Position numbers and translations under genes: made by a program
The notes under the pieces: generated by a model
Seen by the model: only the letters and a program-made list of their open reading frames with translations
Database searches by the model: none
What the model was told of the DNA's origin: nothing
From: Solimonas sp. SE-A11
GTDB taxonomy: Bacteria; Pseudomonadota; Gammaproteobacteria; Nevskiales; Nevskiaceae
DNA length: 64,000 nucleotides
Reading direction: 5' to 3'
NCBI RefSeq assembly: GCF_030345715.1
Contig: NZ_JAUASX010000021.1
Location: 1 to 64,000 of the forward strand
In this document: positions 8,379 to 15,780 of the stretch, piece after piece
Numbering within the stretch: the first letter of the stretch is position 1
Layout of the letters: every line of letters begins with the position of its first letter

Positions 8379-8405
8379 CGTCATGCCGGCGGACGCCGGC
8401 ATCCG
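8379..8405. repeat. REP-like hairpin, family B
   Basis: CGTCATGCCGGC GGAC GCCGGCATCCG, directly after the merR stop codon. Confidence 0.7.
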
Positions 8406-8417
8406 ATGCGAGTCCTC

Positions 8418-8510
8418 CGTTCATGCTGAGCCTGTCGAAGCACGAACGGATTCAGACCGCTCTGGTTACCCGGTGCCGCCCACCCTTCGACAGGCTCAGG
8501 GCGAACGGCA
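8418..8510. repeat. Head-on pair of family A REP-like hairpins
   Basis: A reverse-oriented copy (8418-8450, loop GAGCCTGTCGA) and a forward copy (8478-8510, loop TCGACAGGCTC) lie about 30 bases apart between two convergent genes. This resembles the BIME-type doublets of other bacteria. Confidence 0.75.
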
Positions 8511-8523
8511 CTCCATCCTCCCT

Positions 8524-9924
8524 TTACCGCAGCAGCTCCACGTCGTCGTCCTTGCGCGGCGTGCCGCCGGCCAGGCTGTCGCGCACGAACTTGATGTGGC
8601 GGCGCATGATGTAGCTCTGGTCGGCGAAGGCGCCGGGCATCTTCACGTTGATCACCGACTTCTCGATCTCGTCCAGGCGCTGCACCAGCGCGGCGCGCTG
8701 TTCCGGTGTCAGCGGCTCCTGCGCGGCGCGCTCCAGGGCCATCATCTCGCCGTAGCGCTTGTACAGGCGGCGGTTGACGCGCCAGGCGTAGATGGCGGGG
8801 GCGAAGCGCATGCCGGGGATCAGGATCACCAGCAGCGGGAAGATGATGACCAGCGCGCGGTTGACCAGGCTGGCCAGCCAGAACGGCAGGAAGCGATAGG
8901 CGTAGCTCTTGCCGGACTTGTAGTAGCGCGCGGCATCGTCGCTCATCGGGTAGTCGTGCTCGATGGGATGCGGGAACTCTCGCGGGTTCTGCATCAGCGA
9001 GGAGCGGCTGTGGATCTCCTGCGCGGCTTCCACCAGCAGGTCCGACAGCGCCGGGTGCAGGTCGCGGTTCGCCAGCAGCTCCACGGTGGGCGCCATCATG
9101 GTGATGCGGTGATCCGGCAGGTTGGTTCCGAGGTCGAAGGCGCCGGGCGGCAGCTCCAGGCGGTTGAGATAGCGGAAGCGGCGCTCGTAGGCCTCGCCCT
9201 GGGCGCTGAAGTCGAACAGGCGGACGCCCGGCTCGCGCAGCAAGCTGCGCACGGTCTTGATGGCGGCGGAGTCGCCGGAGAGAAAGATGGCGTCCACCTG
9301 CCCGGCGCGCAGCGCTTCACGCGCGGCCTCGCCTTCCAGGTCCAGGAATTGGGTCTTGCCCACGCCCGGCTCCAGGCCGTTGCCCTTGAGCAGGGCCAGC
9401 GCGAGGAAGCGCGTGCCGCTGCCCTGCCGGCCGATGGCGATGCGCATGCCGTCCATCTGCGACAGGCGCTCGAAGGCCTTGTCGGATCGGTAGAAGATCG
9501 ACACCGGCTGGCGGAACATGGTGCCGAGCGAGACCAGCTCGTCGGTGCCGGTCTCGCGCGTGACGCCGGACTGCACGAAGGCGAGGTCCACCTCGCCGTC
9601 CACCAGCTTGTCCAGGCTGTCGGCCGAGCCCAGCGAGGGCAGGATTTTCAGCTCCACGTCGTTGCGCGCCAGGATCTTCTGGTACTGCTCGGCGATGTTG
9701 CGGAAGTTGCTGCCCTCCGGCCCGCCGGCGATGGTGAGCGAGCTGGGCGGCGCGGGCCGCACGAAGTACAGCGCGGCGCCGACCGCCAGCGCCGTGAGCA
9801 GCACGATGGGGCCGATGGTGGCCACGGCATCGCGCCAGGACACCACAGACACGGGCCTCAGGCCCAGCAGGCGGCGGCGGGCGGTCTCGATCTTCTTCTC
9901 GCGGGTGGCTTCTTTCTCGGCCAT
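8524..9924 (-). CDS. TAXI-family (TRAP-associated) solute-binding protein, membrane anchored at both ends
   Basis: About 466 residues. A short cytoplasmic N-terminus precedes a membrane segment (VATIGPIVLLTALAVGAALYF). A TAXI-type binding domain follows (LTIAGGPEGSNFRNIAEQYQ, VDLAFVQSG, MRIAIGRQGSGTR, VDAIFLSGDSA). Near residues 330-360 a second hydrophobic segment (ALVIIFPLLVILIPGM) is followed by a charged C-terminal tail. Family members usually deliver substrates to TRAP permeases, but no permease gene is nearby and the protein is not freely secreted. It may serve as a membrane-bound sensor. Start 9924 is preferred since AAGGA lies upstream and the longer reading adds an unrelated leader. 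Confidence 0.8.
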   Translation of the reverse strand: MAEKEATREKKIETARRRLLGLRPVSVVSWRDAVATIGPIVLLTALAVGAALYFVRPAPPSSLTIAGGPEGSNFRNIAEQYQKILARNDVELKILPSLGSADSLDKLVDGEVDLAFVQSGVTRETGTDELVSLGTMFRQPVSIFYRSDKAFERLSQMDGMRIAIGRQGSGTRFLALALLKGNGLEPGVGKTQFLDLEGEAAREALRAGQVDAIFLSGDSAAIKTVRSLLREPGVRLFDFSAQGEAYERRFRYLNRLELPPGAFDLGTNLPDHRITMMAPTVELLANRDLHPALSDLLVEAAQEIHSRSSLMQNPREFPHPIEHDYPMSDDAARYYKSGKSYAYRFLPFWLASLVNRALVIIFPLLVILIPGMRFAPAIYAWRVNRRLYKRYGEMMALERAAQEPLTPEQRAALVQRLDEIEKSVINVKMPGAFADQSYIMRRHIKFVRDSLAGGTPRKDDDVELLR

Positions 9925-10026
9925 GGCAGCGTCCTTGTGCGTTGGAGACGAAGCCTGCACCAGAACGCGCAGCCGCGCCAAGCGCGACAGGCTTAATGCA
10001 CGGCCCTGGGCTGGTGTACCTCGGGC

Positions 10027-10704
10027 CTACAGGAAGCGCGCGGGAACCTGGTCGGCATAGGGGAAATACTGCAGCCACGGCTTGGCCTCCTGCAGCACGC
10101 GCTGCACCGAGGCGCGTTGCAGCAGGCGCTCGAAGTAGGCGGCCAGCGCGGCATGCTGCGGCCCGAAGGGTTGGAGGATGTGGGCGTAGAACAATGACGG
10201 CGCCGCGGCGCAGTCCGCCACGGTGAAGGCCGGGCCGGCGGCCCAGGGCTGCGCCGCGAGCTGCCGCTCCGCCATGCCGTAGGCCATGTCCAGCAGCTGG
10301 CGCGCTTCCCGCACGCTGGTCTCGTCACGCTGGCCCTCGGGGCGCAGGCGGTCGGCGACGATGCGCTGCATCGGCGTCATCACGTACTGGTCGAACAGGC
10401 GGTCCCACAGCCGCGCCTGCAATTGCAGCTCCGGGTCGGCCGGGAAGAGCGCGGGCGCACCTGGATGCAGGCGGTCCAGGTACTCCAGCATGATGCTGGT
10501 CTCCGGCACCACGCGGCCCGCGGCGCGGTCTTCCAGCAGCGGGATCTTGGCGGTGGGCCACAGCTCCGCGTAGGACTGGCGCGCCTGCGGATCACCCAGG
10601 TTCACTACGCTCGGCTCGAAGGGTATGCCCTTCTCGTAGAGGCCGATCAGCACCTTGTGGCAGTAGGACGACAACGGGTGCAGGTGCAGGATCAGGTCGG
10701 TCAT
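10027..10704 (-). CDS. Glutathione S-transferase family protein
   Basis: A 225-residue GST. The N-terminal thioredoxin fold starts LHPLSSYCHKVLIGLYEKG, and PLLEDRAAGRVVPETSIMLEYLD holds the cis-Pro and glutathione-carboxylate binding region. The helical C-domain contains FTVADCAAAPSLF. The ATG at 10704 overlaps the apbE stop (ATGA), so the two genes are translationally coupled. A longer open frame running into apbE on another frame is an artefact. Confidence 0.85.
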   Translation of the reverse strand: MTDLILHLHPLSSYCHKVLIGLYEKGIPFEPSVVNLGDPQARQSYAELWPTAKIPLLEDRAAGRVVPETSIMLEYLDRLHPGAPALFPADPELQLQARLWDRLFDQYVMTPMQRIVADRLRPEGQRDETSVREARQLLDMAYGMAERQLAAQPWAAGPAFTVADCAAAPSLFYAHILQPFGPQHAALAAYFERLLQRASVQRVLQEAKPWLQYFPYADQVPARFL

Positions 10705-11627
10705 GACGAAAGCTCGTGTGGTTCCGGCGCGGCGGTGGCGATGCTGCCCTCTACTTGGCCGCCCGCGTCCACGGTCATCCAGGGCAAGCCCAGTTCTTCC
10801 AGCCACTGCCGGCCCTGTGCGCCCTTGAGCATGGCGATGGTGGTGGCGGTGCCGGCGACCAGGCATTGCTCGGCCAGCACGCTGACGCTGGCGAGGCCCT
10901 CGATGGGCCAGCCGCTGCGCGGATCGAGGATGTGGCTGTAGCGACGGCCGCCGAGCTCGAAGTAGCGCTCGTAGTCGCCGCTGCTGGCGATGGCGCCGCC
11001 GCGCAACTCTACGCCGGCCACCGGCAGATCCGGCGCGCGCGGGTGGCGGATGCCCACGCGCCAGGGCTTGCCGTCCGGCTGCGGGCCGAGCACACGGATG
11101 TCGCCGCCCAGCTCCACCAGGGCGTCGCTCACGCCGCTGGCGATGAGCGCGGCGGCGGCGCGGTCGGCGGCGTATTCCTTGCCGAAGCCGCCGAAGTCCA
11201 GCTCCATGCCCTTGAGCGGCAGCACCAGACGCGGCCGCTGCCATTGCAGCTTGTCCCAGCCCACCAGCGGCAACAGCGCGTCGAGCTGCGACTGTTGCGG
11301 CAGCTTGCGCGCCTTGAAGTCCCAGGCGCGGCGCAGCACGCCGGAGGTGGCGTCGAACAGGCCATCACTCTGCTCGTGGGCCGCGGCGGCGTAGTCCAAC
11401 AAGGCGGCGGTCTCGGGATCCACCTCGATGCCCTGGGCGTTGCCGGCGCTGGCGTTGATGCGGGAGACGACGCTGTCGTCGCGGTAGCGCGAGTACTTGG
11501 CCTCGATACGCTGCACCTCGGCCTGTGCGGCGGCGGCGGCGCGGCGCAACGAGTGGTCGTCGGGCGCGAACAGCTGCAGCGAGCAGGGCCCACCCATGGC
11601 GAGGAAGCTGAAGTGCTGGAAGCGCAT
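10701..11627 (-). CDS. apbE: FAD:protein FMN transferase (ApbE family)
   Basis: A 308-residue protein of the usual ApbE length. Visible motifs are FDATSGVLRRAWDF, LDFGGFGKEYAADRA (FAD-binding), GGAIASSGDYER, the HILDPRSGWP signature and VLAEQCLVAGTATTIAM (Mg ligand and FAD region). The enzyme splits FAD and links FMN through a phosphoester to a Thr or Ser of target redox proteins outside the cytoplasm. No clear signal peptide is seen, so export is uncertain. TlpA, DUF4266 and DUF3570 genes lie just upstream and may be its functional partners. The stop overlaps the GST start by four bases. Confidence 0.9.
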   Translation of the reverse strand: MRFQHFSFLAMGGPCSLQLFAPDDHSLRRAAAAAQAEVQRIEAKYSRYRDDSVVSRINASAGNAQGIEVDPETAALLDYAAAAHEQSDGLFDATSGVLRRAWDFKARKLPQQSQLDALLPLVGWDKLQWQRPRLVLPLKGMELDFGGFGKEYAADRAAAALIASGVSDALVELGGDIRVLGPQPDGKPWRVGIRHPRAPDLPVAGVELRGGAIASSGDYERYFELGGRRYSHILDPRSGWPIEGLASVSVLAEQCLVAGTATTIAMLKGAQGRQWLEELGLPWMTVDAGGQVEGSIATAAPEPHELSS

Positions 11628-11645
11628 GGGGAAAGCTTACCCTGC

Positions 11646-11996
11646 CTACTGGCGGAGTATCTTGTCCATCGCCTTGCCCTTGGCGAGCTCGTCGATGAGC
11701 TTGTCCAGGTAGCGGATGTTCCGCATCAGCGGGTCTTCCACTTCCTCCACCCGCACGCCGCAGACCACGCCCTTGATCAGCGCGGTGTTGGGATGCATGG
11801 CGGGGGCCTGGGCGAAGAAGGACTGGAAGTCCTTGCCCTGCTCGATCTGCTGTTGCAGCGCCGCCGGCTCGTAGCCGGTCAGCCAGCAGATGATGCGGTC
11901 CACCTCTTCGCGGCTGCGGCCCTTGCGCTCGGCCTTCTGCACATACAGCGGATACACGCTGGAGAATTTGGTGGTGAAGATGCGGTGTCCGGACAT
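11646..11996 (-). CDS. DUF2200 family protein
   Basis: A 116-residue soluble protein beginning [19 protein letters not shown], with [16 protein letters not shown] and [20 protein letters not shown], the conserved segments of DUF2200. The role is unknown. It lies 18 bases upstream of apbE and 27 bases downstream of a small lipoprotein gene, so it is probably in the same transcript. Confidence 0.85.
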   Translation of the reverse strand: MSGHRIFTTKFSSVYPLYVQKAERKGRSREEVDRIICWLTGYEPAALQQQIEQGKDFQSFFAQAPAMHPNTALIKGVVCGVRVEEVEDPLMRNIRYLDKLIDELAKGKAMDKILRQ

Positions 11997-12023
11997 GGCT
12001 TTTCCCCGGTCGGGCCCGTGCGC

Positions 12024-12311
12024 CTAGCCGCAGCGCCCCTCAACGCGGTGGGCGATGACGTAGCCCTGGCGGTTCATCAGCCAGAAGTGCACGCAGGACT
12101 CGCTGACATCCGGGCGCGGATAGCGGTACTCCAGCCGATTCTGGTCCTGCTTCACGATGCTCTTCGGCGGGCCCCAGACCTTGACCAGTTCGGAGGCCGG
12201 GCGGCCGAACCAGCGCTCCATCTCGCTATCGCGCGGCGGATCGTGCGAGCAGCCCGCTGCGCACACGACTGCCGCAAGAAGCACGACGACGATGTTCCTG
12301 TTGAATGTCAT
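12024..12311 (-). CDS. Small putative lipoprotein
   Basis: From the ATG at 12311, a 95-residue protein begins with a positively charged residue, a hydrophobic stretch and the lipobox-like VCAAGC (Cys21). The mature part contains GRPASELVKVWGPPKSIVK and RLEYRYP, a pattern like the small BamE/SmpA fold, though too weak to assign. It is placed between the DUF3570 gene and the DUF2200-apbE pair, past a transcription terminator. Confidence 0.65.
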   Translation of the reverse strand: MTFNRNIVVVLLAAVVCAAGCSHDPPRDSEMERWFGRPASELVKVWGPPKSIVKQDQNRLEYRYPRPDVSESCVHFWLMNRQGYVIAHRVEGRCG

Positions 12312-12414
12312 GGGATCGGCTGAGGCGCGGATGGGCGTGGGGCGATGCGGTCTACTATCGCGCCTTCGAACTTGGACAACAAGGGAGCAAGCCCGAAGCC
12401 CCGCTGATTGGAGA

Positions 12415-12450
12415 AAGCAAAAGGCCCTCATTCTTGCGAATGAGGGCCTT
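12415..12450 (-). terminator. Terminator after the DUF3570 gene
   Basis: AAGGCCCTCATTC, loop TTGC and GAATGAGGGCCTT make a 13-bp perfect stem. On the minus strand it is followed by TTTTGCTTT. It separates the DUF3570 gene from the downstream lipoprotein gene. Confidence 0.8.
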
Positions 12451-12474
12451 CAGGGACCGAAGTAACGCGGAGTG

Positions 12475-13647
12475 CTACTCGAAGCGGTACGTCAGCCGGA
12501 ACTGGATGCTCCAGTAGTCGATCAGCGCCGGGTTCTCCACGTCCACCTTCTTGAGGGCGAAGTCCTTGCTGGCCTTGTAGTACTCGGCGCCGCCGCCGAT
12601 GGCCCAGGGGCCCACGGCCTTGCTCAGGTCCACGCGAGCGGAGAGTGCGCCGTAGGGCGAGAGGCGGTAGTCGCTGGAGGCGTAGCCGTCGCTGCGCGCA
12701 CCCGCGTAGTAGGGCGCGTAGAAGTCGGCCTGGCTCTGGGAGTACCAGCGCAGCGAAGGCGTGAGGCGGATGTTGTCGGGCAGCACCTTGGCGAAGGCGA
12801 CTTCCACGGTATGGGCGTCGATCTCCCAGTCGTCATGGAAGTAGCGGTAGTCCAGGTGCAGGGCACCGTTGTACTGCTGCAGGTAGTGGCGCAGCTTGCC
12901 GCTGAGGGCGAAGGACTGGCGCGTGTCGGGACGGCTGTCGGCCACCAGCGTGCCGCCGACAGAGGCGAGCTTATAGGGGTCGCTAAGGAAGCCGTCGTGG
13001 TTCTGGTAGCTGAGGCTGCCCTGCACCACGGTGTTGGCGTTGAGCACCATGGCGGCGCCGCCGAACACGGTGATGCTGCGCTTGTCGTCCTTGGTGGTGC
13101 TGACCGGCGTGGCGCCCTGGGTGGGCTTCAGCGTGTCGTCGGAGTAGCCGACGCCGCCGGTCCAGGTGATGCCGGTGCGCTCGTCTTCCAGCTCCAGCTC
13201 GACGCCGGCATTGATGGCCTCGTAGTCGTCCTCGGTGGAGTAGCCCAGGCTGAAGGCGGTCTGGAAAGGGGCGATGGGCAGGGAGTAGGTGCCCTGCACG
13301 TCGATACGCTCTTCGCGGATGCTGGCGCCGCTCATGGCGACCACCGGCTTGCCGTTGGCGTCGGGCGTGATGTACCAGGGCGAGGCGCCGCTCATGGTCT
13401 CGTAGGTGAGATTCACGCCGATGGCGCGGTCGCCTTCCTGCGGCGCGACGACGCGGAACATGTGCGAGTAGATCTCGTAGCGGTCCGAGGCGCCGCTGCT
13501 CTTGTTGCTACCGGAGATGTCACCTTCCTTGTAGTAGCTGAAGAGATAGTCGGACTGGATCTCGGCGGCCATGGCGGCGCCGGGCAGGGCCAGCGCGGCT
13601 TGCGTGAGCGCGGCAAGGGCCTTGGATGTCTTGGTCTTGGTGGTCAT
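12475..13647 (-). CDS. DUF3570 outer-membrane protein
   Basis: A 390-residue protein with a signal peptide (KALAALTQAALALPGAAMA) and alternating aromatic/polar strands ending in RLTYRFE, a C-terminal Phe-type beta-barrel ending. DUF3570 features are DYLFSYYKEGD near the N-terminus and the segments YETMSGASPWY and VVAMSGASIREER. The two SGAS segments resemble the SGA(T/S) sites that ApbE flavinylates, but the usual Asp at the consensus position is missing. The gene follows TlpA and DUF4266 in the same direction, a neighbourhood often shared with apbE. A role in an outer-membrane redox or metal-related function is inferred only. Confidence 0.82.
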   Translation of the reverse strand: MTTKTKTSKALAALTQAALALPGAAMAAEIQSDYLFSYYKEGDISGSNKSSGASDRYEIYSHMFRVVAPQEGDRAIGVNLTYETMSGASPWYITPDANGKPVVAMSGASIREERIDVQGTYSLPIAPFQTAFSLGYSTEDDYEAINAGVELELEDERTGITWTGGVGYSDDTLKPTQGATPVSTTKDDKRSITVFGGAAMVLNANTVVQGSLSYQNHDGFLSDPYKLASVGGTLVADSRPDTRQSFALSGKLRHYLQQYNGALHLDYRYFHDDWEIDAHTVEVAFAKVLPDNIRLTPSLRWYSQSQADFYAPYYAGARSDGYASSDYRLSPYGALSARVDLSKAVGPWAIGGGAEYYKASKDFALKKVDVENPALIDYWSIQFRLTYRFE

Positions 13648-13779
13648 GGGTTCCCCCTTGTTTCTTTCTTATCTGCTGACGGTTTGGGTCTGGCGGGTGC
13701 GGTCAACGCCTTCGCGCGTATCGCTACGCTAGGATCCCCGGCGCCCCAGCGCCGTGGGCCCTCCACGCGGCGATACGCT

Positions 13780-14010
13780 TTAATTGCAACCGCAACCACC
13801 ACCACCGATCGTGGCGCCACCGCTGGCGGCTTCCTTGCTGAACTGCACCTGGCGGCGGTACTCGGACATCAGCGGATCCGGCTCGAAGGCCATCTCGGAC
13901 TTGGCGAGCGTGCCGCGCTGCCAGGGCTGCACGTCCTGCCTGGCGGTGGTGGCGCAGCCGGACAGCAGCGAGACGGCGAGCAATGCGCCGCAGAACAGGT
14001 TCAGCCTCAT
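13780..14010 (-). CDS. DUF4266 small lipoprotein
   Basis: A 76-residue protein with a signal sequence and lipobox LLSGC (Cys19), the conserved core VQPWQRGTLAKSEMAFEPDP, and a Gly/Cys-rich end GGGGCGCN. These are the features of DUF4266. Its ATG lies at the stop of the upstream tlpA-like gene with a 4-base overlap, so they are translated together. The terminal Cys-Gly-Cys could bind a metal or pair with the thioredoxin partner. Confidence 0.85.
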   Translation of the reverse strand: MRLNLFCGALLAVSLLSGCATTARQDVQPWQRGTLAKSEMAFEPDPLMSEYRRQVQFSKEAASGGATIGGGGCGCN

Positions 14011-14501
14011 GGTTTCTCCCCCAGGGTTTTGTCTATCAGCGCTTCAAGCGCCGGCATATCCGAAGTCCTGAATCCTTCGTGCACGTAACGCACGATACCG
14101 TCCCGGCCGATCAGGTAGCCAGAGGGCATGGTCGGCAGGTCGAAGCGCTCGGGCCAGGTGCCGGCCGGGTCGTAGACCACCGGGAAGCTCACCGGGCGGC
14201 GCTTGAGTGCGCGGTCGGCCTCGGCGCGGTCGGCGTCCACGTTGACGCCCAGAACCACGAGGCCACGCTTGGCCCACTGCTGGTAGAGGCGTTCGTATTG
14301 CGGCATGGCCTGGCGGCAGGGCGCGCACCAAGAGGCCCAGAAGTCCACGTAGACCACCTTGCCGCGGTAGTCCTTGAGATTCACGGTCTGCTGCGCGGCG
14401 TTCGGCGCGGACAGCGGCGGCGCGGCCTCGCCCGCCTTCACGGCATGGCTGACGGGTGATGCCAGCATCAGGGCCAGGGCCAGGCCCAGGGCGATTCGCA
14501 T
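14007..14501 (-). CDS. TlpA-like periplasmic thioredoxin
   Basis: A 164-residue protein with a signal peptide (LGLALALMLASPVSHA) and a thioredoxin fold. The active site is WCAPC in VYVDFWASWCAPCRQAM, and the cis-Pro loop is LPTMPSGYLI. GGAGGAGAG precedes the ATG at 14501. It should reduce or oxidise thiols in the periplasm; the likely clients are the cysteines of the DUF4266 protein encoded next. Confidence 0.88.
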   Translation of the reverse strand: MRIALGLALALMLASPVSHAVKAGEAAPPLSAPNAAQQTVNLKDYRGKVVYVDFWASWCAPCRQAMPQYERLYQQWAKRGLVVLGVNVDADRAEADRALKRRPVSFPVVYDPAGTWPERFDLPTMPSGYLIGRDGIVRYVHEGFRTSDMPALEALIDKTLGEKP

Positions 14502-14751
14502 CCTGCTCTCCTCCAACGGCACGGCCGCCTTCCCTCTGCGGGGCTGGTCCACGGCATCATCGCATCCTCCCCGGGCCGGGGCGACGGGGCGATATTCCTA
14601 GCGGTCAGGCGATTGATAATTCAGGACAGCCGGCCCGGGATGGCCCCGTCGGAATGCGGGGGCTTTTCATTTGGGGCCACGGGCTGCCGGGCGGCAGTGG
14701 GGAGCGCCCGGCTTCGCTGCGCGAAACCAGGCTGCGGGGTCAATGGCGCGC

Positions 14752-15456
14752 TCAGGCCTTGCGGCGGAAGGCGTCGTCGTAGAGCGTGAGGTCGGGCAGC
14801 TTCAGCGGCTCAGCGCCTTCGAAACCGGGCGCCAGGCGCGCGCGCCACTGGTCCATCAGCGCGGCGCGGGCCTCGGGCTTCAGGTAAGGCACGTGCCAGG
14901 CGGCGAAGGTGGGCAGCACGTCCATGCCGACGTAGCCGAGTGTGCCCTGGGTGATGGGCTTGAGCATGGCGGACAGCTCGCCGTGCACGCCGCCCTCGCT
15001 GAGCATGTCCTCGCGGCCGCCGAGTGTCAGCGCGACCATGGCCTTCTTGCCGCGCATGCCGCCCTGGGCGTAGATGCGCTTGCCGCCGTAGAACACGCCG
15101 GAGATGAAGACGCGATCGATCCAGCCTTTCATGATCGCGGGCACGGAGAACCAGAACAGCGGGAAGTTGAGGATCAGCAGGTCGCAGGCCTTCACTTTCT
15201 CGATCTCGTCGCGGATCTGCGGATCGATGCTGCCGGCCTCGAAGGCGCTGCGCTGTTCCAGTGCGTAGGTCAGGTAGTCCGGGTTCTTGCGCGTGCCGAA
15301 GTCGGCGGCGCTGGCCACGGGATTGAAGCCCTGCTGGTAGAGGTCCGACACGACCACGCTGTGGCCCTGCTCGCGCAGCACGTCGGCTGCGGTGCTGCAC
15401 ATGGAGGCGCAGAAGGACTGGGGCTCGGGATGGGCGTGGACGATCAGGACGTTCAT
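14752..15456 (-). CDS. NAD(P)H-dependent quinone reductase, flavodoxin fold
   Basis: A 234-residue protein starting MNVLIVHAHPEPQSFCASM, the phosphate-binding loop of the NQO1/MdaB/KefF family. LLILNFPLFWFSVPAIMKGWIDRVF and GKKAMVALTLGG are the substrate and FMN-binding segments. It probably reduces quinones by two electrons. It is monocistronic, with family B hairpins between it and the next operon. Confidence 0.88.
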   Translation of the reverse strand: MNVLIVHAHPEPQSFCASMCSTAADVLREQGHSVVVSDLYQQGFNPVASAADFGTRKNPDYLTYALEQRSAFEAGSIDPQIRDEIEKVKACDLLILNFPLFWFSVPAIMKGWIDRVFISGVFYGGKRIYAQGGMRGKKAMVALTLGGREDMLSEGGVHGELSAMLKPITQGTLGYVGMDVLPTFAAWHVPYLKPEARAALMDQWRARLAPGFEGAEPLKLPDLTLYDDAFRRKA

Positions 15457-15537
15457 GGGGGATCTTGTGATTCTTGGGAGGACGACAGCTTAGCGGATGA
15501 GTCCCGCTCGGGAACTGATTCGGGGGACAGCTCGCAT

Positions 15538-15628
15538 CGTCATGCCGGCGAAAGCCGGCAACCAGTCCCGGCATGTCTGGCATGGATCGCACTCGCAGGA
15601 CTGGATATGGCTTTCGCCGTTATGACAG
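15538..15628. repeat. Two family B hairpins
   Basis: CGTCATGCCGGCGAAAGCCGGC (15538-15559) and GGATATGGCTTTCGCCGTTATGAC (15603-15626) lie in opposite orientation about 45 bases apart. Confidence 0.65.
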
Positions 15629-15638
15629 TTGAGAGGGC

Positions 15639-15767
15639 CTAGCCGTTTACGTTCAGCCGCCAGGCCTCCGGGGCCGCGTCCGGCCGGCGCAGCAGGTGCC
15701 GGCGCAGCCAGCGCGCGGCTCCGGCGATGCCGAGCATGAGCAGCGAGCCGACGATGCAGCAGGCCAT
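15639..15767 (-). CDS. Possible single-pass small membrane protein
   Basis: A 42-residue frame starting 13 bases after the stop of the linalool-dehydratase-like gene. It has one hydrophobic helix (CCIVGSLLMLGIAGAARWL) followed by a basic segment. Close spacing suggests the end of the same operon, but the ribosome site is weak and the frame could be chance. Confidence 0.4.
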   Translation of the reverse strand: MACCIVGSLLMLGIAGAARWLRRHLLRRPDAAPEAWRLNVNG

Positions 15768-15780
15768 GGCGGCTGCGGCC

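Noticed and set aside
8379-8510. Closely spaced repeats considered as a CRISPR array
   Set aside because: There are only a few repeats, they are palindromic and of different families, and no regular spacers or cas genes are present.
10027-11244. An apparent fusion of the GST with an Arg-rich upstream region
   Set aside because: The upstream part is apbE read in the wrong frame; the GST start at 10704 overlaps the apbE stop.
13716-13778. A 9-bp inverted repeat (GCGTATCGC with GCGATACGC) between the DUF3570 and DUF4266 genes
   Set aside because: The loop is about 45 bases and nothing else supports a terminator or operator there.
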